A stretch of 64,000 nucleotides of DNA, taken from Euzebya tangerina. GTDB taxonomy: Bacteria; Actinomycetota; Nitriliruptoria; Euzebyales; Euzebyaceae. The first letter of the stretch is position 1; each line of letters begins with the position of its first letter. A program made the position numbers and the translations under genes. Below are positions 43,801 through 51,129 of the stretch, piece by piece. The notes below the pieces were generated by a model. The model was not told the origin of the DNA. It ran no database searches and saw nothing but the letters and a program-made list of their open reading frames with translations. The stretch spans positions 1 through 64,000 of the forward strand of contig NZ_PPDK01000002.1 in the NCBI RefSeq assembly GCF_003074135.1, given 5' to 3'.

Positions 43801-46698
43801 CCGCTCTCGCTGGTCGGCAACGGCCGTGACCGAGACAGCAACGACGATCAGCGCCTGGACACCCTGATGCACATGGACCTGCCACCAGAGGGCCAGGGCG
43901 GCGTCCTGGCCGACGGGTCATGGCAGATCGCCGTCGTCGACGGCAGTTACGAGGTCACCGTCTCCGTCGGCGATCCCAACCTGGGTGGTGCGGACGAGAC
44001 CCACACGATCAACGTCGAGGGCATCACCGCAGTCGACGCCTTCGGAAAGTCGACGGCCCCGAACGGCTCCGACGCACGGCACACGACCAGCACGGTCCAG
44101 GTGGAGGTGACCGACGGCGCCCTGACGGTCGACCAGATCGGCGGGACGAACACCAAGATCAACTACATCGAGATCACCCCGCTCGACGGCGGGATCGGTG
44201 AGACGATCGGGCAGGTCAACTTCCAGCCAGCCGGCTCGCCCACCCCACCTGACTGGGTCGCCGACATCGGCGAGCTCTTCGACGCCGGCCGAGGCTACGG
44301 CTGGGTCGACACCGAGGGCGGCGCGGACAAGACCGACGACACCCGTGACCGTGCCCAGGACACCGACCCGCTGGACGGCACCCTGATCATCGTCGACGAC
44401 GACACCGTCGACAGCGTGGTGAACGGCACCTGGGAGTACACCCTCCCGAACGGCGACTACGTGATCGAGGCCTCAGCCGGCGACCCCGGCTTCGCCGACT
44501 CCACGCACGCCTTCACCGCGGAGGGACAGACGCTGATCCCGGCCACGACGCCGGGCAGTCCGTCGGAGTACACCACCGGGAGTGCCACCGTGTCGGTGGC
44601 CGATGGCGCCCTGACCGTGGTCTCGACCGGCCTCAACGCCAAGCTCCAGTGGCTGCGCATCTCCTCCACCGGCGGGCAGGACGTCGTCCCGCCACAGGTC
44701 GGCATCGACCTGTCCGGTGACGGCGACGGCACCACGTTCACCGGTCCGGTGACGGTCACGGTGAGCGCCACGGATCGAACCCTCGAGTTCGTCGACATCG
44801 TCGTCGACGGCACCCCCCGAACAGTCGACCTGACCAACTACGACGAGCCGTTCGAGGTGACGGGCACCGGCGAGCACACCGTCGAGGTGACCGCCACCGA
44901 CGGCGCCGGGAACGAGACGGTCGAGACCGCCACCTTCACCATCGTCGAGTTGGGCGACGGGGCGCTGACCATCACCAATCCCGAGGCGGCGCCCTTCGAC
45001 GACCGGCTGGTCATGAGCCGGATCGAGTCGCCGGTGAGCGACCCGGCCACGAATGAGACCGCGCAGGTGATCCTCGGCAACGACGGCAGCGAGACCATCA
45101 CCGTGTCGGCGCTCGCCATCGACGGAGACGACTTCGAGGTCAGCGACGGTCCGACGCTGCCGGCCACCATCCCGGTCGGCGACGAGGTCACCGTCGAGGT
45201 GACGTTCGTCGGCACCGGGACCGGCAACAACACCAACTTCGACAGCGTCCTCCTCGTCTCCCACGACGGTGCCGACGGCCCGACGGCGACGATCGAGCTG
45301 GGCGCCATCTGGCAGGAACAGTCCGAGGGCGGCAACGAGCCCAACGTCGAGGAGATCGCGCAGGCCTTCGGGTTCGGCACCACCATCCGCAACCCGGGCG
45401 AGGCCATCAACAACCAGGGTCGGTTGGAGACCATCGGCGACGAGATCCTGACCCGCAGCTGGGAACTGGCTGACCCCAGCCAGCCTGCGACCGTCCGGCA
45501 GTTGGCGGCCTACCACACCTGCTGCAACAACACGGCGTCCTTCGGCTGGCACCCGGTGGGCCAGAAGAACAACTGGACCCAGGTGCTGACCCACGACGGG
45601 CAGTGGGCCCAGAGCCTGCTGCCGCGGATCTCGGGCTCCGACACCCAACCCGCGTTCACCACGTTCGACCCGGCACCGGATGAGTTCACGCTCCGGATCG
45701 ATCCTGAGTCGGGCGACTGGACCCTCAACAACACGGGACCGGACAGCTGCGGGCCCGGCAACGACGGCTGCCAGCTGGGCCACCACCTACGGGTGTGGCC
45801 CGTCGAGGACCGCGACGGCGTCCCGATCCCCGGCTCCTACCTAGTCGTGATGGATTACTCGGGCATCAACTACGACTTCAACGACAACGAGTACCTGGTC
45901 ACCAACATCCGTCCGGCGACGCCGGAGGAGACGACCGCTCCGGCCGTGCCCGCCGGGCTGGCAGGGACCGCGGTCGACGGTGAGGTCGAGCTCACCTGGG
46001 ACGGTGTGGCCGACGCCGACCTCACCGGCTACCAGGTGGAGCGCGCCACCAGCCCCACGGGCCCCTGGACCTCCCTCACCGGGATCGCCGTCAGCGGGAC
46101 GACCTTCGTCGACGCCCCTCCGGCGTCGGGCACCTACTCCTACCGGGTCCTGGCAGAGGACGTCTCCGGCAACCTCTCTGGCCCCTCAGCCGTCGCGACG
46201 GTCGAGGTCACCGGGGTGGCGGCGCCAGCGATCCGGATCAACGCCGGGGGTGGTGCCGTGACATCAGGCGGGATCGCCTGGGAGGCCGACCGTGACTTCA
46301 TCGGCGGCTCCACCTACAGCAACGGCAATCTGACGGCGAACGAGATCACCGGGGCCCAGAGCCCGGCGATCCACCTGACCGAGCGCAGCGGCGCCGGTGG
46401 GCACGCCTACGAGATCCCGCTGACCAACGGCACCTACGACGTGACCCTGCACATGGCGGAGATCTACTTCGGCGCCGAGGGCGCCGGGCCCGCCGGGGCC
46501 GGGAACCGGATCTTCGACGGCACCGTCGAGGGTCAGCTGGTGGTGGACGACCTCGACATCTTCGCCGAGGTCGGTGCCCAAACGGCGCTGACCCGGTCCG
46601 CGACGGTGACGGTCACTGACGGCTCGCTCTCGATCGATATGCAGGCCTCGGTGAACCAGGCCAAGCTGTCGGGCATCGAGATCGTCCCCGCCGGCTGA
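34867..46698 (+). CDS. Giant secreted mosaic surface protein (3943 aa)
   Basis: The start is ATG 34867, behind GGGGAGGG. A signal peptide is followed by a short beta-rich region. Three CWB2 units lie at about residues 165-470 and a Glu/Pro/Thr repeat linker at 496-535. The order is then: Ig/cadherin-like repeats (534-900), two Cys-containing modules (901-1475, each with CSPLSTLPCA), an Ig-like unit, malectin-like domain 1 (1571-1748), another Ig-like unit, malectin-like 2 (1845-2031), a SbsA-type Ig unit, a sugar-dehydrogenase-like beta-propeller (2154-2632; ATGIRNAFDLVW, GGYYGHPNP), a Hydin-like unit, a DUF4114-like unit, malectin-like 3 and 4 (2926-3268), an Ig-like unit, second Hydin-like and DUF4114-like units, FN3 (3688-3783) and a final malectin domain (3785-3943). 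The protein is very acidic and carries several carbohydrate-binding folds. Attachment or polysaccharide capture is inferred. Confidence 0.88.
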   Translation: MVSQSLFRSWMSLTAVVGLAFAMLMAPMGVHADAQEAPASPASGVFEIGDRRFPADQPGTVDLSLRLEDADEVDPDAPIRAVVTLTDQTGAPLGGVDATIGLSDGPEIPTALDAGGAVVLPPVDEPALTVRDQPSLTEDGVALSVTLSLPAGEYGLSAQAIAEVPGVTRLAGANRFETGAAVAGLAPAPADQVFVARADQFPDALTGGPAAAVADAAVILVNSDSIPAVSAIQLTRLAPRQVVVLGGENAISSGVEAELAAFASDAVEPVVRLAGASRFETAATIALSSFDTPTDTVYLATGGNFPDALAGAALAGTTGSPILLTETASLPGATADALVALAPSTVVILGGEAVVSADVQAEAGQITGADVSRIAGPERIATAVAVAQQFELPVEEIFLATGDNFPDALTAAAIAGARGAPLLLVPSTGPLPEVVRTEVDRLAPNRGWVVGGTAVVSAEAEGDLRTLIPLLAANPLGEPFAATLEWTTDLVGGEQTEQPTPEPTDEPTEQPTDEPTEEPTEEPTDEPTEEPNEAPVLTPVGAQTVDEDAAVSITPVVSDPEGDTLTFEVTGLPAGLSLDEATGAITGSVGTPGEYPITITVSDGELTDQDTFTLTVNEAVNDAPVVDTPSDTELVEDQPMAPIQIVVTDEDDDTFTFEATGLPAGVTIDADSGEISGTPTTDGVNEVTITVSDGSGGSATVQFTLTVTGSNDAPVIEPIDDVEVDEGEAVEIPFSVSDEDGGALTVSAEGLPAGLTIDVESGTISGVVDVPTTAAVTVTVTDTVGASDSTTFTLTVVEAVNDAPTADDATFTVAEDTPTGTVVGTVIADDEDGDTLTFSIAGGNTGEAFAIDGATGEITTATALDFETTPQYVLTVEVSDGDLTGTAAITIDVTDVDEVEPCSPLSTLPCAELPVTLPYDLDFDGTEGGLADTGFTLVDPPSNRGDTADTADGPLATPTFPDVPGYEPGLLTVDGSLTIEATQGINFAQLAADADPGEATSTNVNSQLNALGVAVPVAGETVELETTLVAPEFAGNNNSQQAGLLWFADEDTFVKLVVARTGPTTNRIQLAVESLDAPTADDSDGIAEINSGNVPDGQDVALRMVVDTDTGIVTAFYSVDGGAEQALTDATFTQLLLPAALTDGAVIDTGLDPTVSAGLFATKRRATPATDVTATFADWSVQVAEAPAEPCSPLSTLPCADVPVELPYELDFDGSEGGLADTGFTLVDPPSNRDEPNISQDPAPADPTFPDVPGYEPGLLTVDGGSLTIDATKGIQYATPDPEPGQQTSGTPGLNALINGLGVAVPGGLPAYELTTTVVAPNFNTSSGGSQQGGLSWFVDEDTYIKLVVVRVNNSDNRVQLAVESLDDPTADAADGFFELNGSTFANGQDVALRMEIDAASGTVTGFYTVDGGTEQQVEDGGDDSLIVPAALLAGTAIDDDFDPTVNAGLFATKRSAPAADAMSATFAEFSVTTPDAANTPPTITPIGDVEAVEGTAIDPIAVSVADDDGDEITVTVEGLPTGVAYDDTDGTIVGTPVADSAGAYTVTVTADDGTDTTTATFTLTVIEEADLFATNVNFSDAGTVPPADYLRDFGEAYGPRTGPEQGSDLTYGWIAVDDGSPLSLVGQGRNRSATGQTNLLLATTINMEHPSTPPTGFWEIAVPDGTYQVTVAAGDASGGTDPEIHRVNAEGVTIIDDFTPTGPNGSDTRHTTASGTTVVTDGALTLDYLGGNGVNTKLNYVEIVQTSTDTGAGNTAPELLLTGDRTLFVGQDTIIPVETFDEDGDTVTVDVTGLPDGLAFDGSDITGTVEATALAASPFTVEVTGDDGEATDTETFEIAVIDEVAIDVNFQDEDFGTPPAGYLADIGEAFGPRTGPNQGSGLSYGWVAEGTTTPLSLVGNARERGRAAIDDLNDTFIHMQYGDIGTVYGGNPNCTSNVCEPGAWELEVPNGLYEVTLGVGDQPGNGGVYDSLHAINIETGLAILAFQADAGQEYLQVTAQAGVEDGRLTINAIGGANTKLNYVQVRSLGTQPFATQMIPPNRATDVAIDSAVSASVSVPGTGLGVDPDRDTSLTDDAVKLFEVTATGEEEVTGNRGSTGGNDTIAFSAQPALEYDTTYRYVIDGVLDEAGNTFGTFQSTFTTETEPDDPDPGVCADNPTLPECQFDEIDGVDFERVLLPTASGDNGKFIASMQVHQGHLWYTTIGQGMYRHEILPDGTLGAQQDLGVLVGRAAIGLVFDQGDPDMAWVTHATPNLGNESARIGSKVSRIDFSDPASPIVQDIFVNLPRSQKDHLSNSMIYGPSGDGGGDWLYFLQGSNQAAGDTDGAWGNRGETQLTAALLRFDPQDVLAEVAANGPIDVATVEVGGSYDPFAPGAPLEVYATGIRNAFDLVWHSNGQIYVPTNGTAAGGSSPGVLEVDGSLIMQSDDPRDAQTGFDQGTDVTDVCATRRADGGYTGGDVTAHTGLPTQLDYIFTVEEGGYYGHPNPTRCEWVMNNGSDSLNGTGNFYPAGTDADPNYDLDGAYSLDFNKSPNGVIEYTSETFGGALQGRVMIVRFSNNDDILTMQVAPDGTILGEQAGTTIGGFSGGYADPLEVIEDTTVNPGNLYLNQYNRAGEPQQLYLLRVPDGQQASGIDVTNDQDAVTTDDLIMSATLNGEQPTDSETITVTNTGAEDVAVTGQVSGADAGQFTLDTVGTVPAGSSVEVTLTFDPSGTPGVRTATLEFSTAEATETLDVRALAHQGQEGGEEPTLQQVIDTFEWGLDSGWSGLAGGTDPAPVGDEIAIDLFERADDGPVTMTPVAGFAPFEALPFGWYADTDGPANLTELAVVDNGQQQTLIPTYTGATLEFDPGTEAFGVYYDSNFFNRVGYTEDARNTDGVAHRARIYPLPGDTFLVGFEDASNGDYQDYVFVLENVVAAGDGGGGEPTGDPIQVNFQSETATVPDGYLRDFGQPYGARTDADQGTGLTYGWIDDETFDPLSLVGNGRDRDSNDDQRLDTLMHMDLPPEGQGGVLADGSWQIAVVDGSYEVTVSVGDPNLGGADETHTINVEGITAVDAFGKSTAPNGSDARHTTSTVQVEVTDGALTVDQIGGTNTKINYIEITPLDGGIGETIGQVNFQPAGSPTPPDWVADIGELFDAGRGYGWVDTEGGADKTDDTRDRAQDTDPLDGTLIIVDDDTVDSVVNGTWEYTLPNGDYVIEASAGDPGFADSTHAFTAEGQTLIPATTPGSPSEYTTGSATVSVADGALTVVSTGLNAKLQWLRISSTGGQDVVPPQVGIDLSGDGDGTTFTGPVTVTVSATDRTLEFVDIVVDGTPRTVDLTNYDEPFEVTGTGEHTVEVTATDGAGNETVETATFTIVELGDGALTITNPEAAPFDDRLVMSRIESPVSDPATNETAQVILGNDGSETITVSALAIDGDDFEVSDGPTLPATIPVGDEVTVEVTFVGTGTGNNTNFDSVLLVSHDGADGPTATIELGAIWQEQSEGGNEPNVEEIAQAFGFGTTIRNPGEAINNQGRLETIGDEILTRSWELADPSQPATVRQLAAYHTCCNNTASFGWHPVGQKNNWTQVLTHDGQWAQSLLPRISGSDTQPAFTTFDPAPDEFTLRIDPESGDWTLNNTGPDSCGPGNDGCQLGHHLRVWPVEDRDGVPIPGSYLVVMDYSGINYDFNDNEYLVTNIRPATPEETTAPAVPAGLAGTAVDGEVELTWDGVADADLTGYQVERATSPTGPWTSLTGIAVSGTTFVDAPPASGTYSYRVLAEDVSGNLSGPSAVATVEVTGVAAPAIRINAGGGAVTSGGIAWEADRDFIGGSTYSNGNLTANEITGAQSPAIHLTERSGAGGHAYEIPLTNGTYDVTLHMAEIYFGAEGAGPAGAGNRIFDGTVEGQLVVDDLDIFAEVGAQTALTRSATVTVTDGSLSIDMQASVNQAKLSGIEIVPAG

Positions 46699-46722
46699 GG
46701 ACTGTCTCGCCAGTCCGGCACA

Positions 46723-46777
46723 GGTGCACGATCGGGGCCCAACCCACACATGGGCCCCGATCTGCACGATCGTGTCG
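46723..46777 (-). repeat. 55-bp dispersed hairpin element, copy 2
   Basis: On the minus strand this matches copy 1 (921-975) over 55 positions without gaps, at about 43 identities. ATCGGGGCCC (46731-46740) and GGGCCCCGAT (46752-46761) form a perfect 10-bp stem with an 11-nt loop. The element lies 25 bp after the giant gene stop and 21 bp before the next start. It may act as a terminator here. Confidence 0.75.
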
Positions 46778-46797
46778 AACTGCGATGATGCAGGACC

Positions 46798-47571
46798 ATG
46801 CGCTTCCTCCGAGTCTCTCGCCCTGACGGTCCCGCCTACGCCGCCCTCCATGCCGATGGCGACCACGCCATCCTGGTCGAGGGCAACCCGTTCAGCGAGT
46901 ACGCCCTCACCACGCAGGCTGCACCGCTCGAGGCGCTGACCGTCCTCCCGCCGGTCCTGCCGAGCAAGATCCTCTGCGTGGGCAAGAACTATGCCGCCCA
47001 CGCGGCTGAGATGGATGGCGAGGTGCCGGCCGAGCCGCTCATCTTCTCCAAGCCCTCGACCAGCGTCATCGGCATCGGGGAAGCCATCCAGCTGCCCTCC
47101 CTCAGCCAGGAGGTCCATCACGAGGCCGAGCTCGCCGTCGTCATCGGCAGGATCTGCAAGGACGTCCCCGCCGGGCAGGCGGCTGACGTGATCATGGGGT
47201 ACACCTGCGCCAACGACGTCACCGCCCGCGACCTTCAGCGGCGAGACCAGCAGTGGACCCGTTCCAAGGGGTTCGACACCTTCTGCCCGCTGGGCCCCTG
47301 GATCGACACGGACTTCGACCCCGCAGCCGGCGGCGACGTGATCTGCCGCGTGGACGGAGAGGAGCGGCAGCGGGGCTCTCTGGACGACCTGGTCTTCGAC
47401 GTCGGCGAACTGGTCGCCTGGTGCTCCGCCTTCGCCACGCTGCTCCCCGGCGACGTCATCCTGACCGGCACACCCGCCGGTGTCGGGCCCATCGCGGCCG
47501 GCCAGACCGTCGATGTCGAGGTCGAGGGGCTGGGGACGCTGCGGAACCCGGTCGAGGACGCCGGGCCCTAG
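46798..47571 (+). CDS. Fumarylacetoacetate hydrolase (FAH)-family protein
   Basis: This 257-aa enzyme belongs to the FAH superfamily, which includes 2-hydroxyhepta-2,4-diene-1,7-dioate isomerases and acylpyruvases. The signature ILCVGKNYAAHAAEM and the metal ligands in HHEAELAVVIG (Glu-x-Glu) with the later Asp in YTCANDVTARDLQ are present. The substrate-binding RSKGFDTFCPLGPWI and the C-terminal GDVILTGTPAGVGP complete the active site. The ATG at 46798 was used. It cleaves or isomerises a 2-oxo acid. Aromatic-compound breakdown or oxaloacetate clearing are both possible. No pathway partner is adjacent. Confidence 0.87.
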   Translation: MRFLRVSRPDGPAYAALHADGDHAILVEGNPFSEYALTTQAAPLEALTVLPPVLPSKILCVGKNYAAHAAEMDGEVPAEPLIFSKPSTSVIGIGEAIQLPSLSQEVHHEAELAVVIGRICKDVPAGQAADVIMGYTCANDVTARDLQRRDQQWTRSKGFDTFCPLGPWIDTDFDPAAGGDVICRVDGEERQRGSLDDLVFDVGELVAWCSAFATLLPGDVILTGTPAGVGPIAAGQTVDVEVEGLGTLRNPVEDAGP

Positions 47572-47583
47572 GACGACTCGCAG

Positions 47584-47598
47584 CAGGGCCTGGCCCTG
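47584..47598. terminator. Palindromic hairpin between convergent genes
   Basis: CAGGGCCTGGCCCTG is a 15-bp near-perfect palindrome in the 66-bp gap between the convergent FAH and beta-glucosidase genes. It can form a short stem and may terminate transcription from both sides. Confidence 0.45.
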
Positions 47599-47637
47599 AG
47601 GCGGCCCCGCGAGCACTCGATCGCAGGGCGCGCCGGA

Positions 47638-49029
47638 TCAGGACTGGCTGCGGTTCGCGGCGATGACCTGGGCGTACCACCGGGCGCTGGCCTTCGGGGT
47701 GCGCTCGAGCGTGTCGAAGTCGACCCGGACGATGCCGAACCGCTTGCTGAACCCCAGTGCCCACTCGAAGTTGTCGAGCAACGACCAGACGTGATAGCCG
47801 ACCACGTCGATGCCATCGCGACTGGCGGCTGCGACCACCTGCAGGTGGTCGTGCAGGTAGGCGATCCGGTCCTGGTCGTCGATCGACCCGTCGTGTTGGA
47901 CGACGTCGGGGAACGCCCCGCCGTTCTCACTGATCACGATCGGTAGGTCACGGTAGGCCGCGCCGACACGCCGCAGCACCCGGTCCAGACCCTGGGGCTC
48001 GATGCCCCACCCCATCTCAGTCCGTGGAGGCGGCGGCTCCACGCCGATGGTCTCGGTCGCTCCCGGGAAGCCCAGGAGCGAGGGTGCTCCGTCCTGGTGG
48101 GCGACGTGGGTGACGTTGTAGTAGTTCACCGCCAGCCAGTCGATCGGCTGGGCGATCGCCGCCAGCTCGTCGGTGTCGATCTGGTCAGCCACGCCGAAGG
48201 TGTGATGGTGCTCCCTGATCTGGTCGGGATAGCGGCCCTGCAGCACGCCGTCGAGGAACAGCTGGTTCTGGACCATGTCGGCCTTGGCAGCAGCCGCCGT
48301 GTCCGCCGCCGAGTCCGTCGCCCCGGTCGCGGGGATCAGGTTCAGCGCGATCGTGACCTCGTCATCCGGATTGGGCTCGGTCGACCGCAGCACCGCCGCG
48401 GCGCGGTGATGGGCCAGCAGCATGTTGTGGGCAGCCAGGTAGGCGGTCCCTGCGTCGGTGACGCCGGGTGCGTGGACACCGCTGTGGTGCCCGAGGAAGG
48501 CGGCGCAGTACGGCTCGTTCAGGGTCATCCACGTCGTGGCCAGGTCCGCCAACGTCTCCTTGGCGCGGGTGGCGTACTCGGCGAACCACTGCGACGACTC
48601 GGGGTTGGCCCACCCGCCCTGGTCCTGCAGGCGTTGCGGCAGGTCCCAGTGGAACAGGCAGACGACTGGGCGGATCCCGTGCTCGACCAGCTCCTCGCAG
48701 ACCGAGCGGTAGAAGGTCGCACCCAGCGGGTTGACCGTCTTGTCGTCCTCGGGCAGCAGCCGTGACCACGACAGGCTGAAGCGGTAGGTGTCGACTCCGA
48801 GCTGTGCCATCAGGGCGATGTCGTCACGGAACCGGTGGTAGTGGTCGCAGCTGACGTCGGCGTTCTCGCCGCGATCGACCTTGCCGGGGGTGTGGCTGAA
48901 GGTGTCCCAGATGGATGGGGCGCGACCATCGACGGCGACGGCTCCTTCGATCTGGTGGGCCGAGGTTGCAACGCCCCAGCTGAAGCCCGCTGGCATGCGC
49001 AGCGAGGTCGGATCCGGTGTGGTCGTCAC
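47638..49029 (-). CDS. GH1-family beta-glucosidase
   Basis: This 463-aa enzyme hydrolyses beta-glucosides such as cellobiose in the cytoplasm. It starts at a GTG that overlaps the permease stop (GTGA at 49026-49029). Glycoside hydrolase family 1 signatures are FSWGVATSAHQIEGA near the start, the acid/base glutamate in TWMTLNEPYC (about residue 171) and the nucleophile in VISENGGAF (about residue 368). The conserved tail WSLLDNFEWALGFSKRFG is intact. There is no signal peptide, so substrate must be imported by the ABC system encoded just upstream. It is the last gene of the sugar operon. Confidence 0.93.
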   Translation of the reverse strand: MTTTPDPTSLRMPAGFSWGVATSAHQIEGAVAVDGRAPSIWDTFSHTPGKVDRGENADVSCDHYHRFRDDIALMAQLGVDTYRFSLSWSRLLPEDDKTVNPLGATFYRSVCEELVEHGIRPVVCLFHWDLPQRLQDQGGWANPESSQWFAEYATRAKETLADLATTWMTLNEPYCAAFLGHHSGVHAPGVTDAGTAYLAAHNMLLAHHRAAAVLRSTEPNPDDEVTIALNLIPATGATDSAADTAAAAKADMVQNQLFLDGVLQGRYPDQIREHHHTFGVADQIDTDELAAIAQPIDWLAVNYYNVTHVAHQDGAPSLLGFPGATETIGVEPPPPRTEMGWGIEPQGLDRVLRRVGAAYRDLPIVISENGGAFPDVVQHDGSIDDQDRIAYLHDHLQVVAAASRDGIDVVGYHVWSLLDNFEWALGFSKRFGIVRVDFDTLERTPKASARWYAQVIAANRSQS

Positions 49030-50129
49030 TTGCTCACTCCTGACAGGTCGATGCCCTTCAGGAAGACCCGTTGGGCGAAGAAGAAGATCACGAGGGGGAT
49101 GGCCAGAGCCAGCAGTGCGCCGGCCTGGATGAGGTGCGGGGAGGTGTCGAAGAGCGTGTTGAACACCTGCAGACCGACGGCGATGGGTTGCAGGTCCCGT
49201 CGCGTCGAGAGGTAGACCAGCGGCTCGAAGAAGTCGTTCCAGGCGTAGAAGAAGTGGAAGATCCCGACCGCGACCAACGCCGGCCGGGCCTGGGGAAGCA
49301 GGACCGACCACAAGGTCCGCAGCGGGCCGGCACCGTCGATCGCGGCGGCCTCGTCCAGGTCCTTCGGCAGGGTCAGGAAGTACTGGCGCAGCAAGAAGAC
49401 GTTGTAGGCGTTGCCGAAGAAGTGGGGGATGATCAGCGGCAGCCAGGTTCCGACCCAGCCGATCTTGAAGAACAGCGCGTAGGTCGGCACGAGGGTGACG
49501 AAACGTGGGAGGATGATCGTCGCGACGAGGACGATGAAGATCGTTCGCTTGAACGGCATCTGGAAGCGCGACAGGCCGTAGGCGACCAACGTCGAGGCGA
49601 TCAGCGTCCCGATCATCCCGAGTCCGGCGATCGCCACGGTGTTGCGCAGCAGGACCAGGAAGTCCATCTGCTCCCATGCGGCCGAGAAGTTGTCGGTCTG
49701 CGGACTGAAGGTGTAGGCGGGCTCCAACTGCCGCCAGTTGCCTTCCCACTCGATCGGCGCAGCCTCGAGGTCATCGGGATCGACGTACATCGACGCCTGC
49801 CGGCCCGGCTGCAGCAGCGCCAGATTGGCGGTGCTGCCGTCGGGCAGGGAGACCTCGTAGAGGTCGAGCTCTTCACCGTCGTAGGCCACCTGACCGGGCG
49901 CCGCCGGATAGAGCGGTGCGCGGAAGTCCTGGATCATCGCCTCGGTCTTCAGCGCCGTCGCACCCATGTACGCCAGCGGAGAGAGGTACACGATGGCGAT
50001 GCCCGTCGCGACCATCGTGACCAGCCCGGCTGCCAGGATCTTGCGGATCCCCCCGTCGGTGTCGCCGAATCGCCGGGTCGGCTCGCCGCTGGACTGCAGG
50101 CGCTCGACCGTTGATGTCAACGAGCTCAT
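49026..50129 (-). CDS. Sugar ABC transporter permease, MalG/CebG-like
   Basis: This 367-aa permease is the second membrane component of the importer. It starts at ATG (50127-50129), overlapping the first permease stop. Six hydrophobic segments and the ATPase-docking loop LDEAAAIDGAGPLRTLWSVLLP are visible. Between the first and second membrane segments there is an unusually long extracytoplasmic insertion of about 75-100 residues (from MIQDFRAPLYPAAP to the EPAYTFSPQTDNF area). Ordinary MalG proteins of about 280 aa lack this size. It could contact the binding lipoprotein. The gene is coupled to the GH1 gene downstream. Confidence 0.9.
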   Translation of the reverse strand: MSSLTSTVERLQSSGEPTRRFGDTDGGIRKILAAGLVTMVATGIAIVYLSPLAYMGATALKTEAMIQDFRAPLYPAAPGQVAYDGEELDLYEVSLPDGSTANLALLQPGRQASMYVDPDDLEAAPIEWEGNWRQLEPAYTFSPQTDNFSAAWEQMDFLVLLRNTVAIAGLGMIGTLIASTLVAYGLSRFQMPFKRTIFIVLVATIILPRFVTLVPTYALFFKIGWVGTWLPLIIPHFFGNAYNVFLLRQYFLTLPKDLDEAAAIDGAGPLRTLWSVLLPQARPALVAVGIFHFFYAWNDFFEPLVYLSTRRDLQPIAVGLQVFNTLFDTSPHLIQAGALLALAIPLVIFFFAQRVFLKGIDLSGVSK

Positions 50130-51109
50130 GACCGCTCCCCGAACTCGTAGTGCACCCAGTACTTGGCCGACCAGAAGAGCACCCCGGTGACGACGACGCC
50201 GGCGATGAACAGCATCCAGGCCAGCGTCGCGGCGTAGCCCATGTTCTGGAGCCGGAACAGGGTTCGGTAGAAGTACATCGAGTAGAAGAACGTCGAGCCG
50301 TTCGGATCACCCGAGCCGTTCTTCAGCACGAACGGCACGAGGAAGTACTGGAACAGCCCGATCAGCGCAACGACGATGTTGTAGAAGAGCACGGGGGAGA
50401 TGAGCGGAATCGTCACGTGCCGGAACATCGCCAGCGAGCCGGCACCGTCCACAGCCGCTGCGTCGTAGAGATCCTCTGGCACCGAGTTCATGCCGGCGAT
50501 GAAGATGATCATCGCGTTGCCGACGCCCCACAGCGCGATCAGCGTGAGGGTCGGGTAGATCCAGACCTCGGAGTTCAGCCAGTTCGGGCCGGGGATGCCG
50601 ACGGCGCCGAGCGCCCGGTTGGCCCAGCCGGTCTGGGAGTTGAGCATTCCGTTGAACACGAGCACCGCGGCGACGAACGGGATGACCGACGGCAGATAGA
50701 ACAGCGTCCGGAAGAACGAGCGGCCCCACAGGTTCTTCGAGGTCAACAGGTAGGCGAACCCCAGTGGCACCAGGATGGTGAAGGGGAGGGAGAGAACACC
50801 GAACTTCACGGTCACCCAGGCCGAATTGATGACCTCGGGGTCGCCGAACAGGCGGCGCCAGTTGTCCAGCCCGACGAAGGACGTGGGCTCGGCCGAGGTG
50901 AGGTTGAAGTCGGTGAAGGAGAACCACAGCGACGCGGCCATCGGCAGCGCGTAGAGCACGAAGAAGCCGATGACCCAGGGGGAGGCGAAGACAAGTCCGA
51001 TGCGCCCCTGTCGGCGATGCAGGCGCGATGGGGGAGGGGGATCAGGCTCATCCTCCGGAAGGGCCGGCGGTGGGCCGACCCTCCCGGTGGGCGCAGACGC
51101 GACGGACAT
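50126..51109 (-). CDS. Sugar ABC transporter permease, MalF/CebF-like
   Basis: This 327-aa permease starts at the ATG complement at 51107-51109 (MSVASAPTGRVG). A 50-residue longer frame is Arg-rich and lies on the solute-binding gene's 3' part. Six hydrophobic segments and the docking loop LYDAAAVDGAGSLAMFRHVTIP are clear. It forms the first half of the membrane channel with the following permease, whose start overlaps its stop. It lies 20 bp after the binding-protein gene. No ATPase gene is in the operon. Confidence 0.91.
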   Translation of the reverse strand: MSVASAPTGRVGPPPALPEDEPDPPPPSRLHRRQGRIGLVFASPWVIGFFVLYALPMAASLWFSFTDFNLTSAEPTSFVGLDNWRRLFGDPEVINSAWVTVKFGVLSLPFTILVPLGFAYLLTSKNLWGRSFFRTLFYLPSVIPFVAAVLVFNGMLNSQTGWANRALGAVGIPGPNWLNSEVWIYPTLTLIALWGVGNAMIIFIAGMNSVPEDLYDAAAVDGAGSLAMFRHVTIPLISPVLFYNIVVALIGLFQYFLVPFVLKNGSGDPNGSTFFYSMYFYRTLFRLQNMGYAATLAWMLFIAGVVVTGVLFWSAKYWVHYEFGERS

Positions 51110-51129
51110 GGGCGGCGTCGGGGCCGTGT

